Source: Anaerolineae bacterium
Lineage (GTDB): Bacteria > Chloroflexota > Anaerolineae > Aggregatilineales > UBA2796
Direction: 5' to 3'
Length of the DNA: 58,568 bases
Assembly (NCBI GenBank): GCA_025055255.1
Contig: JANWYI010000009.1
Coordinates: 16,992-75,559, forward strand
Both the position numbers and the translations under genes were made by a program. Positions 9,239-16,187 of the stretch are shown one piece after another; position 1 is the stretch's first letter; every line of letters begins with the position of its first letter. A model generated the notes under the pieces. It did no database searches. It was not told the DNA's origin and saw only the letters and a program-made list of their open reading frames with translations.

Positions 9239-10129
9239 CTAGTTAGCAGGCGTCGGCGATGGCGCCGCAGTCGGCATCGGCGGACCGGCAGGCTCTGGCG
9301 TGGCTGTTGGCGCGCGCGTTGCTTCGGCTGTCGGCTCAACGGTCGGCTGCGCTGTAGCTTCAGCCGTTGGCTGTGTTGTCGCCTCGACTGTTGGCTGTGC
9401 CGTTGCTTCAGCCGTTGGCTGAGCTGTCGCCTCGGCTGTTGGCTCAGCAGTTGCTGCGCTGGCAAAGCGCGCAACCACTGCCTCGACGTTGACGTTCAGT
9501 GTGCGCATGGCGCGCGTGAAGACCTCTTCCATCTGCGCCCAACGCTGAGTCGGCGCTAATGCTTGCAGCAACATGACGTGCTTAGAGTCAATTGAGAGCA
9601 GCCACAGCTCACGATCTGTGCCAACTAGCTCGCCTGTCCGCTGATCTACGTTCGCTTCAGATTGCTTGAGTCCGGCGCCCTTGAGATTGCCTGCCTCTAC
9701 AGCGCGCACGCGCTCTGCCTCTGATGGAATAGCTGTTTTCAGGATCGTCTCCGGCGAGGCATCAGCAGGCAGGTTTGGAACACCTAGTTCAGCAATTGGC
9801 AGCACTAACAGACCGATACCTGTGTTGGTGACCTGCGGCACACTGAAGGTATAGCCGACTGGACTATCTGTAGATGGCTGAACTTGCCAGCTGGCAGGAA
9901 TTTCCATGCTGATTAGATCGCCTTCGCTGCGCCACAAGGTGTAGGTCAGGTTAGCGAATGGATCAATTGGTGTCGGAGTTATCGTAGGCGTCGCCGTGAA
10001 TTCGGCACGCACGAAAGCGCGCTCGTCAATGCCCTGTGAAAGCGCCAGCAGTGCGCCAAGCGAGAACAGCAGCACTGCAAGAATGATGACGTACTGTGGA
10101 ATGCGAATGCCTTTGGCAGGAGTTGGCAT
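9239..10129 (-). CDS. Membrane-anchored protein with Pro/Thr/Ala/Glu repeat tail, function unknown
   Basis: About 296 residues from the ATG at 10129. There is one N-terminal membrane helix (YVIILAVLLFSLGALLALS), then a compact extracytoplasmic domain of about 190 residues (IPASWQVQPSTDSPVGYTF ...). The last 75 residues are a low-complexity tail built from near-repeats of PTAEATAQ and PTVEATTQ. The domain loosely resembles PsbP-like secreted domains of Chloroflexota, which I cannot confirm. A TTG at 10186 gives a longer reading but has no ribosome site; GGGAGAG upstream supports a start at the ATG at 10129 or the GTG at 10138. It is the only gene between rpoC and tRNA-Asn. Confidence 0.65.
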   Translation of the reverse strand: MPTPAKGIRIPQYVIILAVLLFSLGALLALSQGIDERAFVRAEFTATPTITPTPIDPFANLTYTLWRSEGDLISMEIPASWQVQPSTDSPVGYTFSVPQVTNTGIGLLVLPIAELGVPNLPADASPETILKTAIPSEAERVRAVEAGNLKGAGLKQSEANVDQRTGELVGTDRELWLLSIDSKHVMLLQALAPTQRWAQMEEVFTRAMRTLNVNVEAVVARFASAATAEPTAEATAQPTAEATAQPTVEATTQPTAEATAQPTVEPTAEATRAPTATPEPAGPPMPTAAPSPTPAN

Positions 10130-10316
10130 GTTGGTCACAGGAACAATCTCTCCCAAGAGTACATTAGGCGGCGCATGTGTTTGCAATGCTTTAGCGCCAA
10201 TGGTGAAATAGTCTAGCGCCTTGCGCCTGAATCCACAACTTGATCTTCAGCAAGCAGCTCGTCTGTCATGACCTGTCAAGTCTTGCCGTGCCTGAGAGCA
10301 TACTTGGAATCGCGCC

Positions 10317-10345
10317 TTGACATTTCAAGAGCAGCCTGATAGTAT
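10317..10345 (+). promoter_or_regulatory. Promoter of tRNA-Asn
   Basis: TTGACA at 10317-10322, a 17-bp spacer and TAGTAT at 10340-10345, 11 bp before the tRNA 5' end. Confidence 0.75.
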
Positions 10346-10356
10346 TCCCTCAGCTT

Positions 10357-10428
10357 TCCGGAGTAGCTCAACGGCAGAGCGGGCGGCTGTTAACCGCTAG
10401 GTTGCAGGTTCGAGTCCTGCCTCCGGAG
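10357..10428 (+). tRNA. tRNA-Asn (GTT)
   Basis: A 72-nt cloverleaf. The acceptor TCCGGAG pairs with CTCCGGA and the discriminator is G. D-stem is GCTC/GAGC. The anticodon loop is CTGTTAA, giving anticodon GTT at 10389-10391, and the T arm is GCAGG TTCGAGT CCTGC. The 3' CCA is not encoded. Confidence 0.95.
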
Positions 10429-10443
10429 CTTAGTCAAGTGAGG

Positions 10444-10467
10444 ATGCCTGCTCAGTGCAGGCATTTT
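10444..10467 (+). terminator. Terminator after tRNA-Asn
   Basis: An 8-bp perfect stem (10444-10451 with 10457-10464) with a 5-nt loop, followed by a T-rich stretch. Confidence 0.7.
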
Positions 10468-10511
10468 GCATTTTACAGGCAAACAGGCAGAATTTAGGCG
10501 CGAGGTGCGCA

Positions 10512-11111
10512 ATGACTGTCCGCGGAAGGCTGAGCGTGACCGACTTTGAGGCGTTCCTCAAACTGCCTGAGAATGCTCACAAGCGCTTTGAGCTGCATCA
10601 CGGAGCTATTCATGAGATGTCACCTTCCAGTGAGTTGCCGACTGTCCTTGCCATGCGCCTTGCTATCTTGCTCGGCAGCTATGTCTACTCAGCTGGACTA
10701 GGCATCCTCACAGGTGCTGACAGCGGCTTTGCGCTCACGCCGAACGACGTGCTCTCGCCTGATGTCGCCTTCATTCGCGCTGAGCGGCTGACAGGCATAC
10801 GGCGACGCGGCTTCTTTCAAATTGCACCCGACTTGGCAGTTGAGGTTGTCTCGCCGTCTGACTCTATCCCTACTGTGCAGCGCAAAGCGGCGCGCTACCT
10901 CGCGCTCGGCGTCCGCGAGGTCTGGATCATCTACCCTGATGAGCAGACAGCGGATATCTACTGTGCCTCTAGTGTGCCTGACCGTCTTGAGGTGCAACAG
11001 ATCGCGGCTGACGGCGTCTTGACGAGCGACCTGTTGCCTGATTTCCGCTTGCCGCTGCAGCAACTCTTCGCGCTCGGCACGCCAATCCTTGACAACAGCG
11101 AAGACTCGTGA
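10512..11111 (+). CDS. Uma2 family (DUF820) endonuclease-like protein, copy 1
   Basis: 199 residues of the Uma2 family, a PD-(D/E)XK nuclease-fold group expanded in Chloroflexota and cyanobacteria. The putative active-site set is visible: Asp in SPDVAFIRAE, Glu in LAVEVVSPSD and Lys in VQRKAARYLALG, with the late VWIIYPDE strand. The ATG at 10512 is preferred to the long upstream reading because it begins the same sequence as copy 2 (MTVRGRLSVTDFEAFLKLPE). The biological substrate of the family is not settled. It is the first of a tandem pair 8 bp apart and shares near-identical ends but a divergent centre with copy 2. Confidence 0.85.
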   Translation: MTVRGRLSVTDFEAFLKLPENAHKRFELHHGAIHEMSPSSELPTVLAMRLAILLGSYVYSAGLGILTGADSGFALTPNDVLSPDVAFIRAERLTGIRRRGFFQIAPDLAVEVVSPSDSIPTVQRKAARYLALGVREVWIIYPDEQTADIYCASSVPDRLEVQQIAADGVLTSDLLPDFRLPLQQLFALGTPILDNSEDS

Positions 11112-11119
11112 GGTGCGCA

Positions 11120-11731
11120 ATGACTGTCCGCGAAAGGCTGAGCGTGACCGACTTTGAGGCGTTCCTCAAACTGCCTGAGAATGCTCACAGGCGCTTTGAG
11201 CTGCATCACGGAGTTGTCCACGAAATAGCCCCTTCCAGCGCACTGCCAACGCTAATCGCAAGCGAGCTGATCAGCTACTTGCGTCCTTTTGCACGAGAGC
11301 GCGGTCTGGGCTTGGTGACGGCGCCTGACGGCGGCTTTGCGCTCACGCCGAATGACGCGCTCTCACCTGATGTCGCCTTCATTCGCGCTGAGCGGCTGAC
11401 AGGCATACAGCGACGCGGCTTCTTTCAAATTGCGCCTGACTTGGCAGTTGAGGTTGTCTCGCCATCTGACTCTATCCCTGCTGTACAGCGCAAAGCGGCG
11501 CGCTACCTCGCGCTCGGCGTCCGTGAGGTCTGGATCATCTACCCTGATGAGCGAGCAGCAGACATCTATCGCTCTGCAAGCGCGCCTGACCGCCTTGAGG
11601 TGCAACAGGTCGCGGCTGACGGCGTCTTGACGAGCGACCTGTTGCCTGATTTCCGCTTGCCGCTGCAGCAACTCTTCGCGCTCGGCACGTCAATCCTTGA
11701 CGATCAGCCGCAAGATAAGACCTCTCAGTGA
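11120..11731 (+). CDS. Uma2 family (DUF820) endonuclease-like protein, copy 2
   Basis: 203 residues with the same putative nuclease residues as copy 1 (SPDVAFIRAE, LAVEVVSPSD, VQRKAARYLALG). The ribosome-site region and first 36 codons are nearly identical to copy 1, and so are the last 130 codons. The stretch around residues 38-75 differs strongly (LIASELISYLRPFARERGLG against VLAMRLAILLGSYVYSAGLG). The ATG at 11120 has the same leader (GAGGTGCGCA) as copy 1. The stop at 11729-11731 lies 17 bp before prmA, so all three genes may be co-transcribed. Confidence 0.85.
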   Translation: MTVRERLSVTDFEAFLKLPENAHRRFELHHGVVHEIAPSSALPTLIASELISYLRPFARERGLGLVTAPDGGFALTPNDALSPDVAFIRAERLTGIQRRGFFQIAPDLAVEVVSPSDSIPAVQRKAARYLALGVREVWIIYPDERAADIYRSASAPDRLEVQQVAADGVLTSDLLPDFRLPLQQLFALGTSILDDQPQDKTSQ

Positions 11732-11748
11732 TCAAAAAGGCAGTAACC

Positions 11749-12669
11749 ATGCGCTGGATTGAAGTGACGCTTGAAACAGACGGCGAGGCGGCTGAGGCAG
11801 TCGCTGAGGTGCTGCGCCGCTACGGACATCAAGGCGTCGCCATTGAGCAAGTCGGTTTTTACATCGAGACGTGGGAAGACGAAGTGCCGCCGCCAGATCG
11901 CCTTGCCGTGCGCGCCTACCTGCCAGATGACGAACACGCGGAAACGGTCAAAGCGCAGCTTGAAGAGGCGCTCTATCAGCTGCATCGGCTTTATGCAGCC
12001 GTGCCAACGACACCGAGCTACCGCGTGATTGACGAGCAAGACTGGGCAGAGGCGTGGAAGGTCAACTATCATCCGCTGCGCATTGGACGGCGCATTCTGG
12101 TGCGTCCACTGTGGATTGAGGTCGAAAGTACACCTGAGGACGTGGTGATCGCGCTCGATCCAGGCATGGCGTTTGGCACAGGCACACATCCCAGCACGCA
12201 GCTCGTGTTAGAAGCGACCGAAGACCTAATGACTGAGCGGCGCGGCGCGCACGTCCTTGACTTGGGCTGCGGCTCAGGCATTCTGGCGATTGGCGCGGCA
12301 AAGTTGGGCGCAAGCAGCGTCCGTGCTTTGGATACCGATCCAATAGCAGTGCGCATCACACTTGAAAACGCAGCAGCCAATGGCGTCCAAGCGCTGATCA
12401 GCGCCGAAGTTGGCAGTCTGGAGCTGTTGCTTGCCAATGGCGAGCGCTTTGACCTCGCCTTAGTGAACATCCTCGCCAAAGTCATCATCGCCATGTGCGA
12501 CGCACGGCTCGGCGAGGTGATCAAACCGAACGGCATTGGCGTTTTCGGTGGCATTATTGAGGAACAGGCTGCAGAGGTAGAGGCAGCGCTCATCCGCACA
12601 GGTTTGACGCCGTACAAGCGCCGCACCTCAGGCGACTGGGTCGTGATTGAGGCACGGCGCACGGTCTGA
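11749..12669 (+). CDS. prmA: Ribosomal protein L11 methyltransferase
   Basis: About 306 residues. It is an S-adenosylmethionine-dependent methyltransferase expected to trimethylate lysines and the N terminus of L11. The N-terminal L11-recognition domain (MRWIEVTLETDGEAAEAVAE) is followed by the Rossmann methyltransferase domain. That domain has the PrmA signature FGTGTHPST, motif I DLGCGSGILAIGAAKLGA and the NILAKVI catalytic-loop motif. The ATG at 11749 has AAAGG about 8 nt upstream and gives the family N terminus; an earlier in-frame GTG at 11728 overlaps the Uma2 stop. Its 3' end is 4 bp from the converging LCP gene. Confidence 0.93.
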   Translation: MRWIEVTLETDGEAAEAVAEVLRRYGHQGVAIEQVGFYIETWEDEVPPPDRLAVRAYLPDDEHAETVKAQLEEALYQLHRLYAAVPTTPSYRVIDEQDWAEAWKVNYHPLRIGRRILVRPLWIEVESTPEDVVIALDPGMAFGTGTHPSTQLVLEATEDLMTERRGAHVLDLGCGSGILAIGAAKLGASSVRALDTDPIAVRITLENAAANGVQALISAEVGSLELLLANGERFDLALVNILAKVIIAMCDARLGEVIKPNGIGVFGGIIEEQAAEVEAALIRTGLTPYKRRTSGDWVVIEARRTV

Positions 12670-12673
12670 ACAG

Positions 12674-14014
12674 CTATTGGCGAATTTTGAACTCGCACGA
12701 ATTCGGGTAACTGTAGCCGATCTCAACGCGGAAATCATAAGGCGCGTTCGGATCAGGCTGCGCTATTACGCCGCGATCCGAGACGCGCAAAGCGCGTTTG
12801 AGAATGGTAAGGCTGTGCGGCTTGGCGCCGCCTGTGTAGTCATAGATGAGCGTGAAATTGCGCGGCTGCCCTGCTTTCGCGTCAAGCAGGGTCACGTTGA
12901 AGCCTTCGCGCATCAGGCGCTCAGCCGCAACTTGGCGGTATTCCAAAAGCGGCGCAGCAGCGGCAACGGCTACGATCGGCGCCTCGCTTTGCAGGCGGTT
13001 GCGCGTCGGCGGCGTGTATAGGTCTTGCACAGCGCGCGCCATTGCTTCTGGTATAGGCAACCACGTGAATGTGCCGCTATCGCTGGTGTACCACTGCGTG
13101 AAATGCTGCTTGTGGACTAGGTTTATGTGCTGCACGCGGTTAAGGTCGAGCGAGAGCGCCAGTGGCACGAGTCCGAGCAGGTCAGCGGCTGTCATATCAG
13201 TATCTACAATGCGCAGCAGGCGCGGTACAAACTCGGTCGCCTGCGCAAACAGATTCATGTCGCGCGCCTGCCGCCAAATTGCGGTCAAGATTTCCATCTG
13301 CCGCCTGCCGCGATCCATGTCTGTGCTGCTGCCGCGCGCGCGCGCGTACCACAGCGCTGTGTCCGCGTCCATGCGATGCACGCCGATGTCCATGCGGAAA
13401 ACCTGATAGCTCTCAGGGTTGTGCGGATCGAGCTCAGGGCTGATCAAGCGGTTGCCTTCAATAGCGCAATCCACGCTGATCCGCAAGCCGCCGAGTGCGT
13501 TGATGATCTCACGGAACTCAGTGAAGCCAATCCGCGCGAAAAAGTCCACCTTGATGCCAAAGTTATAGAGCAGCGTCTCGCGCAGCAGCTGGACGTAGTT
13601 CTCTGAGCCGTAGCGCTTGATGCCAAGCGCCGCTACCGTGTTCAACTTGTGCATGGTCTCGTTTGGCACGTAAACGTACATATCGCGCGGCAAGTACATC
13701 AGGCTGACCGTGCCATGTGTACGATTGATGACCACTACAATGATCGAATCAGTGCGGCTAACTATGCGGCGCTTGTCTGTATCGCTGCCCAGCACAAGGA
13801 TTGTCAGCACATCATCGTTAACAATTGGCGTCGGCGCAGCAGGCGGAATAGCCGTCGGCGGCGGCTTGAGCGGCGTGGCATACGTACCAAAGATGACCAG
13901 AGTCGGCGCTGTTGTGTCTTGTGCAGCGCTTGGCAAGGCGAGCGGCGCAGTGAGCAAGAGGATCACAATCGTGCAAGATGTGACAAATAGACACCAAACG
14001 GAAGCAGGGCGCAT
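12674..14014 (-). CDS. LytR-CpsA-Psr (LCP) family protein
   Basis: 446 residues. An N-terminal signal anchor (VTSCTIVILLLTAPLALPS) and a Pro/Thr linker lead into an LCP domain with ILVLGSD, SRTDSIIVVVI, LPRDMYVYVP and the Arg/Asp-rich WYARARGSSTDMDRGRRQ motif. A C-terminal LytR_C-like domain follows (LLEYRQVAAERLMREGFNV). LCP enzymes transfer lipid-linked glycopolymers to the cell wall or to surface proteins. The recipient in Chloroflexota is not established, but with the PBP gene at 29.5-31.7 kb it suggests a peptidoglycan-type wall. It is convergent with prmA and divergent from bactofilin. Confidence 0.88.
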   Translation of the reverse strand: MRPASVWCLFVTSCTIVILLLTAPLALPSAAQDTTAPTLVIFGTYATPLKPPPTAIPPAAPTPIVNDDVLTILVLGSDTDKRRIVSRTDSIIVVVINRTHGTVSLMYLPRDMYVYVPNETMHKLNTVAALGIKRYGSENYVQLLRETLLYNFGIKVDFFARIGFTEFREIINALGGLRISVDCAIEGNRLISPELDPHNPESYQVFRMDIGVHRMDADTALWYARARGSSTDMDRGRRQMEILTAIWRQARDMNLFAQATEFVPRLLRIVDTDMTAADLLGLVPLALSLDLNRVQHINLVHKQHFTQWYTSDSGTFTWLPIPEAMARAVQDLYTPPTRNRLQSEAPIVAVAAAAPLLEYRQVAAERLMREGFNVTLLDAKAGQPRNFTLIYDYTGGAKPHSLTILKRALRVSDRGVIAQPDPNAPYDFRVEIGYSYPNSCEFKIRQ

Positions 14015-14275
14015 AGACTACAAGCGTTTTCTCAAAACATGCGATACTGGTGAGTATAACGCGCTTTTAACAAAGTTTTTGAAGCGTAGAGTGCGCGTAG
14101 GCAAGGCACACGAACACTTGAAGTCTTTGCCTCTCCTGAAAAGATTGGACAATCCGTCACGAGGCGCTATACTTGCTGAGGCAAGCGGCACATACGGCTT
14201 GCCTGAGCATCTTGACGAGCTGTGAGAGCGCTAGACGCCGTATAGCTGAGACCGCTATGATGAATCGCGTTGTAT

Positions 14276-14282
14276 GGGAGAG
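14276..14282 (+). promoter_or_regulatory. Ribosome binding site for bactofilin
   Basis: GGGAGAG, 7 nt before the ATG at 14290. It decides the start against in-frame ATGs at 14257 and 14260. Confidence 0.7.
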
Positions 14283-14289
14283 CCGTGTG

Positions 14290-14868
14290 ATGTTTGGAGG
14301 ACGTAAGCCATCAACGCCGCAGCCCAGTGGCACACCGACGCCGCCTAGTCCGCCGCCTGCGCCTACAGCGCCGCCACCAACGACTACGCCGCCTGCCCGT
14401 CAAGCCGTCGGCTTTGAGACCGTGCTGGGCGCTAACACTGCCTTCAAGGGCGAGATCAAGAGTCGCGCCAATGTGCGCATTGATGGGCAATTTGAAGGCG
14501 ATGTCCAAGTAGACGGCAACCTGCTGATCGGCGAGACGGCGCGCGTGAATGCCAATATACACGCCAAGAGCGAAATCCGTATCTCAGGCGCTGTGCGCGG
14601 CGATGTAAGCGGCTATAAAGTGCATCTCTCGCGCACAGGGCGCGTCTGGGGCGATATCACGACCAATTTTTTGGTCACTGAGGAAGGCGCCTTTATCGAA
14701 GGCAAGATCAATATGGTCAACCATCCTGCGCTATCGCAAGGCTTCGGCGGCGCAGCGCTGCCTTCGCCTGAGGTAAGCGTCACAGCGCCTGAGCGCGATG
14801 ACGTAGCGCGCAGTGAAGCTATTGAGGCAGAGCTGATGGACGATGATCGTCCGAGCCGCGACGACTGA
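14290..14868 (+). CDS. Bactofilin family protein
   Basis: About 192 residues. A Pro/Thr-rich N-terminal tail of roughly 35 residues precedes the bactofilin (DUF583) right-handed beta-helix core (GFETVLGANTAFKGEIKSRA, VRIDGQFEGDV, LLIGETARVNANI, RISGAVRGDVSG). An acidic C-terminal tail follows. Bactofilins polymerise into membrane-associated filaments without nucleotide and organise wall or polar proteins. The start at 14290 is set by GGGAGAG upstream. The flanking LCP gene, transcribed divergently, fits an envelope role. Confidence 0.88.
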   Translation: MFGGRKPSTPQPSGTPTPPSPPPAPTAPPPTTTPPARQAVGFETVLGANTAFKGEIKSRANVRIDGQFEGDVQVDGNLLIGETARVNANIHAKSEIRISGAVRGDVSGYKVHLSRTGRVWGDITTNFLVTEEGAFIEGKINMVNHPALSQGFGGAALPSPEVSVTAPERDDVARSEAIEAELMDDDRPSRDD

Positions 14869-14878
14869 GCTGCAGTGC

Positions 14879-15451
14879 CTAGCGATTCGGCGGAGTTGTC
14901 GGTGGAATGCACCAGCTTGCAGCACATAACGGCGTGATGTCGCCGTCGTAGTCTTGAAAGCCGACAAGGCTCTCAAACTCCTCTCGGCTGAGCGTTGTGA
15001 AGGTGTAATCTACAAATACGCTGAAGTTTTCGCCTTTCACAAACATCATGCGTGAGCCGGGCAGTCTGTTACGTGCGAGCGCACGGAAAAGTGTGCCGCG
15101 CGGCATTGTGCCAACGTAGCGCTGTGCCGCAAGGTCTAGGAAAGCGAAGGCGTTCTCTGAGCGTCCCTCAACAAACTCAGCCACTTCTTCAGCGAAAATC
15201 ACGCGCTCAAGGTAAAGATTTAGCTCACGCTCTAAGGCTTGGCAGTAGTTGGCATCAGTCGGCTTGGCGACAGGCTTGAAGCGGACTTGTGTCAGCAGAT
15301 AGTCGCTCTGAGTCAGCCGATACAAGTTAGCGAGCGTGCGTCCACATTTCTCAGCAGGATTAGCGTTCCCTTGCGCTGCGGCGTGACCAAGCGCGCTCAG
15401 AAAAACGAGGCACAACAGTGCTGATATGCCGATGCGCTGCAGTTGGCTCAT
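14879..15451 (-). CDS. Secreted protein of unknown function
   Basis: 190 residues with a clear Sec signal peptide (IGISALLCLVFLSALGHAAAQ, probable cleavage after AAA or AQ). The mature part has a Cys near its start (EKCGRTLANLYRL), another in ANYCQALEREL and two near the C terminus (LCAASWC), so disulfides are possible. No family is recognised. It is convergent with bactofilin, ending 10 bp after that stop. Confidence 0.6.
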   Translation of the reverse strand: MSQLQRIGISALLCLVFLSALGHAAAQGNANPAEKCGRTLANLYRLTQSDYLLTQVRFKPVAKPTDANYCQALERELNLYLERVIFAEEVAEFVEGRSENAFAFLDLAAQRYVGTMPRGTLFRALARNRLPGSRMMFVKGENFSVFVDYTFTTLSREEFESLVGFQDYDGDITPLCAASWCIPPTTPPNR

Positions 15452-15539
15452 AGCAAGTTCTCAGGAGTCCTCTCACTCCACTTTCAATCGGACGCTATTG
15501 TAGTGTGTCTTTGGGCAAGTAGGATCACAATTTTGCAAC

Positions 15540-16115
15540 TCAGCGCTTGCCCATACCTAGCCACTCAAAATATAGGTCGTTTTGAATGCCAATGCGTGCC
15601 AATGCTCTGCCAACTGTGTAATTGACGATGTCGTCAATTGTTTTGGGCAAGGTATAGAAAGCAGGCACAGGCGGCATGATGATCGCGCCATTCTCTGCAG
15701 CTTGCACACACAGGCGCAAGTGACCGATGTGCAGCGGCGTCTCGCGCAGCAAGAGCAATAGCGGACGCCCTTCCTTCAGCTGGACATCGGCTGCGCGCGC
15801 GAGCAGGTCAGCATTGTAGCTATTGGCAATGGCTGAGAGCATCTTGATGCTGCACGGCGCTACAATCATGCCGCGCGTCTGAAAGCTGCCGCTGGCGATG
15901 CTGGCGCCGATATCTTCAGGTTTATGCACCACGTCGGCTAGAGCTTCCACTTGGCGGACTGTCCAAGTGGTCTCTTGGGCGATGGTCGCGCGCGCCGACG
16001 GACTGATGATCAGGTGCGTCTCAATGGCGTCGCTCTGAGCGAGCACTTCCAGCAGGCGAATGCCGTAGATAGCGCCGCTGGCGCCAGAGATCGCCACGAT
16101 CAAGCGCTCAGGCAT
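15540..16115 (-). CDS. ubiX: UbiX family flavin prenyltransferase
   Basis: 191 residues. UbiX attaches a dimethylallyl group to FMN to make prenylated FMN, the cofactor of UbiD-type decarboxylases. The FMN-binding N terminus (IVAISGASGAIYGIRLLEVL), the central APCSIKMLSAIANSYNADLL and the PLLLLLRETPLH loop are characteristic. An ATG at 16208 gives a longer reading, but AGAAGGA lies 8 nt before the ATG at 16115, which gives the family N terminus (MPERLIVAISG). No ubiD is in the window. The gene is divergent from the GH13 gene, 72 bp away. Confidence 0.92.
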   Translation of the reverse strand: MPERLIVAISGASGAIYGIRLLEVLAQSDAIETHLIISPSARATIAQETTWTVRQVEALADVVHKPEDIGASIASGSFQTRGMIVAPCSIKMLSAIANSYNADLLARAADVQLKEGRPLLLLLRETPLHIGHLRLCVQAAENGAIIMPPVPAFYTLPKTIDDIVNYTVGRALARIGIQNDLYFEWLGMGKR

Positions 16116-16187
16116 GGCGTGAGTCCTTCTGTCAGCATACAATAGCCAGCTATCCTTGCTAAACTGTGCAGCAAAGCGAGAGGTCTC

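Noticed and set aside
10357-11731. tRNA-Asn followed by nuclease-like genes as a possible integrated element
   Set aside because: There is no integrase, no duplicated tRNA 3' end and no change in composition; prmA follows directly.
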